Shown here piece after piece: positions 50,535 through 60,376 of a stretch of DNA of 64,000 nt. This DNA is from Dictyophora rubrovolvata (lineage: Eukaryota; Basidiomycota; Agaricomycetes; Phallales; Phallaceae). A model generated the notes under the pieces. That model was not told where the DNA came from and made no database searches. It saw nothing but the letters and a program-made list of their open reading frames with translations. The stretch lies in NCBI GenBank assembly GCA_029959195.1, contig CP114125.1, forward strand, positions 1,116,001-1,180,000, given 5' to 3'. Position 1 is the stretch's first letter, and every line of letters starts with the position of its first letter. The position numbers and the translations under genes are program-made.

Positions 50535-51639
50535 CTAATTACTGGAAGCGGTACTGTCACCTTTGGAATCAGTACCGTAACTGCTCGAAGCAGTACTGGA
50601 AGGAGTAGCATCGGTGCCGGAAGCAGTACTTGAAGCGGTACTGGAAGTGGTGCTGTCATCGCTGGAATCAGTACTCGAAGCAGTAGTAGCATTGATGCTG
50701 GAAGCAGTACTCGAAGCAGTACTGCAATCAGTACTAGAAGCAGTAGCATCAGTGCTACTAGTAGAATCACTGCTAAAAGCAGTAGCATCAGTGCTAGAAT
50801 CACTGCTGGTAGCAGTAGCGTCGGTGCTGGAAGCAGTACTGGAAGCGGTACTAGAAGTGATGCTGTCACTGCTGGAATCGGTACCCGAACTAGTAGCATC
50901 GCTGCTGGAAGCAGTATGGGTAGCAGTATGGGTTGTGCGAGAATCAGTACTGGAAGCAGTAGCATCGCTGCTGGAAGCAGTATTGGAAGCAGTACTATCG
51001 CTGCTGGAATCAGTACTAGAAGCAGTAGCATCGGTGCTAGAATCAGTGCTGGAAGCAGTAGCATCGGTGCTTGAAGCAGTACGATCACTGCTGGAATCAG
51101 TGCTTGAAGCGGTAGCATTACGATCGGAGCCAGTATCATTTGGACCGGTAATACCCCCAAGTGCGCCGGTTGCAGCGATAAGGAACCTAGCGTCGGCGGG
51201 TGTGGTGCAGGCAATACTAGCGCCAGCTTTCTTGACAAGAGGTAATGCGAAGCATTGAAGAGTAGCATCACAAGGCGTTAGAGTATACTTCCCTTTAGCG
51301 CACTAGGAATACAAACTGTCAGCTCAACATTTAAAGTAAAAGACACGACGAGTTTCCTACTGACCAGAGCCAACTGGCCCTTGACGCAAGCTGCAGTTCC
51401 ATCAGTACAGGAAGTGTTAGGAGTCAATGCTGTGAATTTCCGACTAAAAGTATAATCACGATGATTAGTTCGCTCTGCTTTCTTACTCGGATAAATGAGA
51501 AGAAGAAAATTAATAGCTACTTTAGTGCTTGAGCGAGTTTACCGTTGGCCAAGGCATGTTGAGGTGTTTCTCCGCCAAGCAACGGCGATGCTGAAGCTGA
51601 GGCAATGGCGAGAGAAATGAAAACGTTCAACAATCGCAT
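50535..51639 (-). CDS. Secreted CBM19-like protein with Ser/Thr-rich repeat tail
   Basis: Exons 51639-51521, 51443-51365 and 51302-50535 give about 321 residues. The start MRLLNVFISLAIASASASP is a good signal peptide. Residues ~50-110 show a cysteine pattern like CBM19 chitin-binding modules: NTSCTDGTAACVKGQLAL, CAKGKYTLTPCDATLQCFAL and a final Cys in SIACTTPADAR. The next ~185 residues are near-repeats of short units built from Ser, Thr, Ala and Asp (SSTDATA, SSDATAS and kin), expected to be heavily O-mannosylated and extended. This suggests a cell wall or extracellular protein that may bind chitin. The long frames on the other strand and frame here are shadows of the 3-base-phased repeats. 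Confidence 0.8.
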
Positions 51640-53040
51640 CCTTGCAGAACAATGTGAAGAGGAAGGAGTCGCAAGGATAATAAATGCAAAGGTGAAAATG
51701 TCAGGGCGACTTGGAGAAGAGGGATATGCGAATCAAAACCAGAGGTTGATTTGAAGGAAAGAATGGTTTTGGTGCAGACGTTTATATAGATTTTTTCCAA
51801 GCAGAGCTGGTCTGTGTTCGTCGGAGGGACGGATGGGGAAAAAGTGATGGTGATCCGTGATGAGAATTCTAAATTGTTAAACGTTAAGCTGAGGGAACTG
51901 AATGTCATGAACATGACAAGCTCGCTGAACCGCACTGTTCGTCCATTATTTCCGAAGTCATAATATGTCTAACGAAAAGGTAGTACTGAAGTATTGATCG
52001 CCCAATGACTGTGAAGGCCAGGCCCGACAGATCTGAGTACACCCTTTGACGTGTATTTCGCGCAATTAGAAAAAGGTTTGGGCAACGGTTCACGGCAAAG
52101 CCTTGATCGTGAACGAGGTATTATACTCCTTTTGGAGTAAATTCTAAAGAAACCTTCTCAGAGTGAAAAAAAAAGATAGTAAAGAATGCATCCACATACA
52201 TATTGTCCTAATACTCATTCATCTGCAGGGTCTGATCGAGGTTCGGCATGGCGTTCAGGCTTCAGGCTTTAAGCTTTTAAGGAGGCAGTAACCATTTTTG
52301 GCGCGCTTGATGATACTATGTAATGCCAGTAACTATCAAAAACGACGACCAGAGGAGAATAACCTAGAATATCTCATATCAAAGTGTATAGCATGGAATT
52401 GCCATCAGCAGAGTCCATACCCTTCAATATTCAATGCCCTACTAGGGATCAGCCTAGATCCGACCGAGATGTCGAAAGGTTCACGGAAACGTCGCCAAAC
52501 GGAGGCTCATTGAAATAAAATATTAGCTTGAGATTTGGTATAGCTATCAGGTTTAACGGAGGTAGAATTTGTATTAAGAACAAAATATCCAATGTGCCAA
52601 TGTGCCCAGTATATGAGATGGGGAAGGAAGATGTGTCGAATTATTTGATTAGATGCTCGAGATATGTACGATGCGCGCACTGTATTAAGATGCAACAACG
52701 CTACTGACGACGCGTAATATCGAAGAAAACGCTGTTGACGGCGCCAGAGGCGATGAAGCTGTTCGATAAAGCTGTTATCCACGTTCGTAAACGAAAAGAA
52801 GCACTTTAAAAAGCCGTACAGAATTTCGGAAAAGCTAAGAGTAAAGGAGAGTAAGAAGGCAAGAAAGGACAGGCGCAGAACGAGAACGAACGCGAAGACA
52901 AATTATCGCAAAGGCAACGCAAAAGTCGGAATAAGGTGGACGGAAGCAATTTCTATGGGCAATGTGTGCCCTTGCCGTGCAACTTTACTGGACTCCCTGC
53001 CCTTGGTGCACCGGAAATGTTCCCAACCAGCGGGGAGATT
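51640..53040. other. Upstream region of the CBM19-like gene, no supported gene
   Basis: 1.4 kb. It holds the promoter of the secreted protein. A minus-strand frame at 52782-52507 has plausible composition (QLHRLWRRQQRFLRYYASS) but begins without ATG and I recognise nothing in it. Confidence 0.4.
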
Positions 53041-53764
53041 AGTGCCTTGTGCACACTCGGTAAAAAGACTGATGGGACCGGTGCAGGGGCGTCCCAAATA
53101 AGAAGGAGAGTCTGTCACGCAAAAACAAAGAATAAATACAGAGTAGTGATAATTACGATGTAGCGATTATTACGTACTTAGGGAATAAATTCGAGGCTGG
53201 ACGAAAGCTGGATGCAAGTGTCATTGACTGACATTAGTGTTGCCCACGAATGGCTGGTTAACCATCCAGCCATTCGGCCGGCAGCCAATAAAACACGGCT
53301 CCACTCGGCCTACCGCCGAACTCCGAGCCAGGCAACGGAATGTTTATTGTAGAATTTTATAAGTGAGCTCCAATGAAATTTCAAGTAAAGAAATTGCACA
53401 ATATATTTAGGTATGTTCTAATTTTCTGTTTCTATGCCTAGGACTTGTTCTGCGTTCTTTATTGGGTGTCGCTTGCATCATATTGAGCACTTGTGGGACA
53501 GCAGCTCTACTCCCTTCACACTCCGACTCGAGCTCCCCCTTTGTAGAATAAAGTGGAGCTTTCTGGGGCTTGTGCCGAACCCAGGCTCTCAGAGTTCATC
53601 ATAAGCTTCTTAAACTATTTATGTACAGGAATCCAACACAAAAACCTTTCAAGACACATACAGCCTCCAGCTTTGCGTGACAGACTCTCCTTCTTATTTG
53701 GGATAACCCTGCACCGGTCCCATCAAATCTTACACGCCTGATTGTTGAGTGTGCACAAGGCACT
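53041..53764. repeat. Inverted repeat with ~80-90 base arms and ~550 base spacer
   Basis: The left arm 53041-53120 and right arm 53672-53764 are reverse complements over their length with small gaps. Each includes TGTGCACA and the block around GGGACCGGTGCAGG. Both arms read DGTGAGxSQIRRRVCHAK on their own outward-to-inward strand. The spacer holds a further small hairpin at 53249-53274 but no gene. Confidence 0.75.
53249..53274. repeat. Short hairpin
   Basis: AATGGCTGG and CCAGCCATT form a perfect 9-base stem around an 8-base loop, inside the spacer of the larger inverted repeat. Confidence 0.8.
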
Positions 53765-54013
53765 GTGAACCCCAACCAGCGCCACCCTGCTTTTGTGAGG
53801 GCCGTGGGGTTCAAGAGATTATGTCCAAGGAATCGCTGTTATAGACAATTTTACTTAGAATGAGAAACTGAGAAAACTCATATACCTTCACAACCAACAC
53901 TGCACTTGCTATTTTATACCTAACAGCTCCGTTCGCGAAGTACTATGCACTTTAAGAGGGTGACATACCCAACTGCCAATGCAGAGCAATGTTCCGATGG
54001 ATTATTTTGAAAC

Positions 54014-55123
54014 ATGTCTTTTGCTGTCCAAATAAATGACGAAGAGAGCAGCTACGTCCAAGACAGGCTATCACGAGCTCACCAGACCTGGGTTGAATGG
54101 GTTGGAGATGAATCTGACCTTGGATATGATCTGAGTGCGAACTCGTTCATTGTTATACTGACAATAGGATTGGTCACAGGGGGAAGTGGAACACAAGCCG
54201 CGTTATTCTTGGCGGCAGCTATGGATGGGCTTGCAGGACAACATGTCTCTCTTAGTAAGTGGGTAGGAGTGCCGAGTGGTGTTCTATTTGATGTAGATTT
54301 ACTGGGCTTCCAAACTACCGGTTCGGGTACATATGGTAGTATTTTCATGACACCTCTAGACTCATCCTTTTTTTATTCTAGGTGCTTCTTTTGTGGGTGG
54401 AAGTTTTAAGGCTCCCTGTCACACTCTGCATGCCACACCTTCCTAATTTGGAAGTCCAATCCCATTCTGGTTATTTCTGTACTCACCCCGCATCTCCATA
54501 GCAATCCCATCCTGTACTTATCAGTACTCTGTCCAGATGTCGTCCAGACTTCAAGTCCGTCACCTTCCTTATGGGGAAACCGGCCCCTGACTCTTAGTAA
54601 TAAGGAATGAAGATTTTATAATCATCATCCCTAGCTGTGTTCAACCATATGCTACCTTTCCTTATTTTGTCTTATCTCCATTTCCATAGTTCCGCTCCTT
54701 CCTGTATTTAAACCCCCAGCTTACAGCTGGGGTTCCTCAGTCTGAATATCAGCTTTATTAGTTTCATCTCATACTTTCTAAGTCCCTGCCACTCCGAAAT
54801 TGAGGGATAGATAAAGCTGGGCGAGTGGGCACAGCTTATAAGCTGAAGCCGAGTCCCTCATCCTGTACTTCCACACTCTGTCTCCTGTCCGTCCCTAGCG
54901 GTCCGGACTTTCTCAGAGATATCCGGGATAGTCCCAGACCGCCGTACATAACACTCCCAATGGCTTTGTATCACAAGTCAAACATCAACTCCAGGCAATC
55001 AGTGATCTATCTGATCTATTGCTTTCAACGGATCTTATAAATCTTGTGGGTCCCAATTCTTCGCTGAGCAATAATCAGCAATACTATGATCATATTTTAT
55101 CTCAGGCCTATGCCAAAGTATCT
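54014..55123 (+). pseudogene. Unrecognised gene interrupted by a solo LTR
   Basis: An ATG at 54014 opens about 80 codons (MSFAVQINDEESSYVQ at the start, then a hydrophobic stretch with GLVTGGSGTQAALFLAAAMD) up to a consensus donor at 54258. A likely acceptor at 54381 leads into a further open stretch. That stretch is cut at 54417 by a solo LTR and resumes at 54954 after the duplicated target bases, staying coding-like to about 55123. The function is unknown and no family is recognised. It is treated as broken. Whether it is a host gene or part of an older repeat is unclear. Confidence 0.5.
54417..54953 (+). mobile_element. Solo LTR, family X
   Basis: 537 bases from TGTCACACTCTGC to CCGTACATAACA, flanked on both sides by the 5-base duplication CTCCC (54412-54416 and 54954-54958). 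A TATA-like CTGTATTTAAAC lies near 54700. A diverged relative is at 62909-63438. The intact target duplication suggests a recent loss of the internal part by LTR-LTR recombination. Confidence 0.85.
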
Positions 55124-55666
55124 GTGAGACTATGTGTCCTATGCCTCCCCCAGTTAACATTTAGATGCCCGGTGTCATGCACCAAAATCTTCCCTATTTG
55201 GTATTTAGGTTGTTCTTCCTAAAGTGGACATTCAAATTCCCCTTCCTGGATAAACGACTTCCAACCACCCAAATTCCTTCATTCAGAAATAATAAAATGT
55301 TCAAATTTTGTCTATCATCCTCTCTTTCCCTCAAAAATCCTACTTCTCCCTCCATTTCCCGAGAACCATCCCCAGAAGAAGATGTCATTCCTCCATTATT
55401 TCGTTATACTCATGATAGTCCCTGCACTCACAATCTGGATATTGAGACAACTTTATTCACTTATTACTTGCCTACTCCAATCCTCAAACTTGATCCCACA
55501 ACTCTCCTCCCCGTTTACTTGCCCAAGATTCCCCAAGATATCCATAAGTGTTGAAGTTCAGATATCGTACACCCCTTCATGGCTTTTGGAAGAGAAGCTT
55601 ATGTTGAACAAGAATTAAGATGGTTTACAGTCACACATGTTTATTCTACTTGAGCATCAGCCTTAC

Positions 55667-56019
55667 TGTTAGGGCAACTCAGGGCACACACCTAGAGGAT
55701 GGAAAACCTAAGATCTATTCATGGGAGGCGACTAGCTACTCACCTAGAGGATGGAAAACCTAAGAGAAAAGGCTTAGGGATCCTCCTCTAGGGAAAATGA
55801 CTATATATCTATGAGTACAGGCGCTCAGTTGATCCCCATGGGATCCATGGTGATAACGAATGAAAACGAGAATTCGGTTGAAGACCAAATTCAAGAGAAC
55901 AAGTTGAAAACAAGAAATAGTCAGAAATATGAGAAAGTGAGAAAGGGCGGAATAAACACAGAAAGAGTATGAATACGGGAAAACGGGAAAATGGAAAGTG
56001 TCGCTAGCATACCATGACA
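55667..56019 (-). mobile_element. Solo LTR, family W, copy W1, nested in Z1
   Basis: 353 bases, reading TGTCATGGTATGCTAGC on the minus strand to TGCCCTAACA, flanked by the 5-base duplication CTTAC on both sides (55662-55666 and 56020-56024). It interrupts Z1 within a protein-like stretch. It is therefore younger than Z1. Confidence 0.85.
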
Positions 56020-56356
56020 CTTACAAGATTCATATCATGTTTGGTTAATGACACAAGTTGGATTAGAATATGTGATAATGGACCTTGATGTTCCAAGTCG
56101 GTAGATCTTATCAACATGTAATCACCAACTGGTCTTAGGATTTTATCACTCAGCAAATCCTATTCCCAAAGAACCTAAAGCATCTTTCAATAATCCTTCA
56201 TCCCCTCATTCCCCGACTTCATCCGATCTAACCATACAACCTCCCCGATATCAACAAACCCTTTGCATGCTTCAACGAGTCTGTTCTAGTTTCCTGGAAC
56301 GAGCTTGAACAGTTTTGAAGTATAATAAAGAACAAATAAAACGAATACAGACATAT

Positions 56357-56753
56357 TATCAGGGCTACTCACTCAGACTAGAGGGAGGGGATCCTAAGTA
56401 ACATATATTTGGTAGAAATACTAACTCACCTAGAGGGAGGGGATCCTAAGAGAACAAACTTAGGGATCCCTCCTCTAGGGCTACTAACTATATACTATGA
56501 AAAAACGGTGAAGGCCATACGCGGCCTTCAGTTCATGGACTGGGCGCGGATACGTGCTGGTCCCGGACTTTTAGCTAGGGCCTAGGCCATGGCTCTGATG
56601 GGAACGGGTGCTCAGCGCCCGTTGGAGGGAAAGAAGGGAATACGGAAGGAAGGGGGAATGCAGGAAATGGGATAAAATACGAGAAATAAGAGAATGAATA
56701 AGATAAACCAGAACCGAAGGAAAATAAGGGGACGACGCTAGTGTACCCTGACA
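56357..56753 (-). mobile_element. LTR, family W, copy W2
   Basis: About 397 bases, close in sequence to W3 but in the opposite orientation. It contains the tandem CTAGAGGGAGGGGATCCTAAG motif and the palindromic block around TTCAGTTCATGGACTGGGCG. No matching target duplication is seen at its own ends. Confidence 0.75.
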
Positions 56754-57628
56754 AAAGTACTCAAAATAGATGAAAGTGTTGATATTCCTATCATGCACAC
56801 TTCATATACTCTGATCGGACATCTTTTGACTCATCGTCCTGGAATTCTGATTTGGCGACTCATCTTCCATCGAGCAGCTCTATACAATGATTATGTTCTC
56901 TTTTTGGACACACCCTTGGATGTCATCTCAGAGCCACCCTCTCATCATCCAGACACTCTACTGCCACCTTATAATGCTCCTAGACCTGTCATACCCCGCC
57001 TACATCGTGCTCATATTCGTCCCATGGAACTTCTTGAAGCTACTGAACTGAGGCAAAGAAGAAGGATAGAGGAAAATTAGGAAAGTGCTTATCATAATCC
57101 CTTATCATTCTCTTGGGAAAAATCCTGATAGCGTTCAGAAAAGGTTTTCATTGCGATGTCCAACAACACTTACATTCTTTCTGTTCCATATTTGCAACTC
57201 CCCTTCTTCCCTTTTACATTTCGTTCTTCTCTTAGAATTGGTCCCAATCCAAATGTCAATTCCCAACTTCACGTATACAATTCCTTCACCTCCGAGATTG
57301 ATGTTGATCCCATGTCATGTAACTGGTTGCTTTCATCATCCCTTCCACTCAAAAATATCATAAAACCCCAAAAATCACTTATTTTCCTATTCTTTTCCAA
57401 TCTCCTCCTTTCCCTGTCACATGTTGTGATATTCTAACCATTTCTCCTTGATTTCTCCTTAGTTTCTCCTTTTTCTTTCCATGCCCATGACTTGGCGGGA
57501 ACAGTGAGTCATTTCTGAGACATTACTGACTCATCCATATTTCCTTTTATGGTTAAGCTGTTCACGCCCAAAAGTCTATATAAGAAGGGCACTTTTCCCC
57601 TCTGGACATCATCTCATCTTACTATTAT

Positions 57629-58018
57629 TGTCAGGGTATGCTAGTGTCGTCCCCTTATTTTCCTTTGTTTATCTTATTCATTCCCTTATTTCTTATATTT
57701 TATCCTATTTCCTGCATTCCCCCTTCCTTCCGTATTCCCTTCTTTCCCTCCAACAGGCGCTGAGTGCCCATTCCCATCAGAGCCATGGTCTAGGCCCCGG
57801 CTAAAAGTCCGGGACCGGCGTGTATCCGCACCCAGTCCATGAACCGAAGGCTGCATATGGCCTTCGCCGTTTTTTCATAGTATATAGTTAGTAGCCCTAG
57901 AGGAGGGATCCCTAAGTTTGTTCTCTTAGGATCCCCTCCCTCTAGGTGAGTTAGTATCTTTCCCAAAATATATTTACTTAGGATCCCCTCCCTCTAGTCT
58001 GAGTGAGTAGCCCTGATA
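57629..58018 (+). mobile_element. LTR, family W, copy W3
   Basis: About 390 bases, from TGTCAGGGTATGCTAGTG to AGTAGCCCTGATA, the inverted partner of W2. The sequence immediately left contains a promoter-like CTATATAAGAAGGG. No target duplication is seen at its own ends. Confidence 0.75.
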
Positions 58019-59076
58019 ATGCCGACATTCAGTCCCATCAGGTTCGAGATCTGAGGCTCTTACACACAGCTATAGCCATTATTGTTGCTCCACAGCCATG
58101 GAGAAGCTGATCCCATCGACAAGAACCAGATCAGTCAGAAGAATAGAAAAGCAACAATGCAATTTCAGGTGAAGAGGCAGTGCGGGAAGTGCCAGATGTT
58201 GATTTTGGTAAAGCTACGCTTAAGGATTTGATGCTATTGTTTCCTCTTGATTTTTTTGTTTTTCTTTTGTTTTTCTTTTGTTCCCCCTTCCCATCATCAT
58301 ATTTCTCCTATTCTCCCCGACAATATATGCAATTTCATTCTTGTATAATTATATCTCCATTGAATTCTCATAATGCTCCTTTTCTTTTTATTCTTTTGTT
58401 GTGTGTTTTGTTTTTATTTGTTACCTTGGTGAACGATGAGTGATCATCTCACCTATACTATGTTTCTTGAATAGTATAAATACTGCATGTAAATACTTGT
58501 AACAGCAGCAATCTACTGGACGGTTGTCTCACAAGTTCAGTTCAGTTCAGTCTAAGTCAAGTTCAAATCAAGTCAAGCTAGTGTTTTGTCTCTAGTCTAA
58601 TTCTACGCTCATATCTTTACCTTTGGATTAACTCTGAGTGAGGCCTCAGAGTATAAACTCAATGATTCATTTTGTCGTTAAAGCCTTAACTAACCTTTTT
58701 CAGTTTAACTACTTGGTTTCGTCATCCTTATCAAATTCAAGAACTCCATTTATCTGCACTCCTACTATTGTTGTCTTCATCAATGAACTCAATCTATTAT
58801 AACATTCTTGTTCACTCCTTTACACACATACCTAAGTCAAGTTTTTGTTGGTGTTGTGTTTGCTATTATTGTTGTTGATTCGACATCGACACACATTCTT
58901 TATTACACTCCCATTATCCCCCACTTTCTTATCAAATTCAGTACCAGGACCCGCTCTACGGACACTAGACGACCTCAATAATCAAATATCTTTGTAATTC
59001 CGATTATATCTAGTCTGCACATCACTTTTATTTTTAGAGTCTTACACCGTGACAGTAGAGAAATAAGGAGACAGTG

Positions 59077-59818
59077 TGTCATGACCCGAATTCATGATAC
59101 TTTAGCAATACGAATCAACAATGATATTACCTATTATTATCATATTTTATCTGCATCTTATTAATATTACTTCACAGGTATCATGACTAGAAGTCTCACC
59201 AGACTTCATCACCATTCTACCATGCCCTAGATGCCGTTGTCTTCCTAGGACTTACAGTAAGCCACAGATAGACCTTAGGTCTATATTCTAGTCCCTAATC
59301 ACACATGAGATCATCTATGACAACTTACAGTCATCATAGGCATTTCCTTTGTTCTTGCTGCCTCATGTTTGCCACATGGCAAACTGACCCTGCATATACT
59401 TATGATACTCATGAATTGCTATGACTTGTATATGTTCCTAAGTTCGTTATCTATTTTGAACTGAGATTCAAACTTCTAGCATATATGTATATAAACCGCT
59501 CTATACATTGTAGCTAGACTCTTCTTTAGACTTAATATTGAACCTAGTTTGATATCTCAATAGAGTCTTCTTCCCTTCATACGATTCCACCATTGTGAAG
59601 CATTTCTCATCTAAACTGCTTCCTGAAACAATGCTGTTCCAGTGTTGGATTTGTTACTTCTTCAATCTCCTCTTTTTCTGTTTCCTCATTGACAATCTCT
59701 TCTTCCAGATTGTCCTAGACCTTCTAGAGCTTCATCTTGGGTACATCCAAAGAAGACTTGAAGATCCCAATAATCACAAAGACTAGTAGAGCTAATCTTT
59801 AAGAGGACTGTTGTGACA
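59077..59818 (+). mobile_element. Possible LTR, separate family
   Basis: The stretch starts TGTCATGACCCG and ends GTTGTGACA, with a TATA-like GTATATAAACCGC near 59489 and a pyrimidine-rich 3' part. These are LTR-like features, but no target duplication and no second copy in the window support the call. Confidence 0.35.
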
Positions 59819-60376
59819 CAACCCACTCAGGTTGAGGTTGCGCTCTATGCCCCGGTGTCACACTCCGCATGCCCCAGAGTCCAAATCCGGACTATTCCGA
59901 ACCCTGTACTATATACCCCGTATTTCCCCTTAACTCCGAGACCCGTACTCAATCCGTATGTTAAGTTCCCGAAGTTACTGAAGATACCGGACTTCGGTTA
60001 ACTCAGGCAGACTCGCGGGACTGATGTCACAGATGATCAGTGTACTGAGCAGGCTTCAACTTATGTGTTGCACCACTTACTTGTATGTGCTCAGTGATTT
60101 GCTTCGCAACACTCCACAGATAGCGGATATATCAGTCAGAGGTTTGGGACAGAATTTGGAGTGAGTCCGGATTTAGCGGTCAGATTTAGAGAGATGAAAG
60201 TATCAAACAAGAATAGCCACGAGTCAGATGATTAGTTTGATTTCAGAACTGAGGAACTAGATACATGATTTGGAGTTATTTATACTATGGGAATGTACTA
60301 GTTTGTCAGCACTGATAAAAGCGGTTTAACAATAAAATGCGATTTGGATTACAATAAAACAATAAGACTAAAACAG
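59819..60376. other. Repeat-derived spacer
   Basis: It begins with TGTCACACTCCGCATGCC (59850), matching the first bases of LTR family X, so a fragment of that family may lie here. The rest is AT-rich with no gene. Confidence 0.4.

Larger units (their letters stand above)
55173..59054 (+). mobile_element. LTR-like repeat family Z, copy Z1, broken, with nested LTRs
   Basis: Begins TGTCATGCACCAAAATCT, ends TTACACCGTGACA, and shares both ends and much of its interior with copy Z2 (60377-~62732). Shared parts are the start, protein-like segments (one with FTVTHVYST-type sequence, one with WRLIFHRAALYNDY) and a promoter-like CGTATAAATACTGC region with the CTCTGAG tract after it. Solo LTRs of family W sit inside it. 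The interior appears rearranged relative to Z2. No polymerase or integrase is visible. It is a decayed fossil with several breaks; family placement beyond LTR-like is uncertain. Confidence 0.5.

Noticed and set aside
50614-51258. Long plus-strand frame with repeated LEAVASVLE-type sequence, and a matching long minus-strand frame in another phase (51271-50186)
   Set aside because: Both are shadows of the 3-base-phased Ser/Thr/Ala repeat of the secreted CBM19-like gene; neither has a folded-domain pattern, and the spliced minus-strand model has a signal peptide and Cys pattern.
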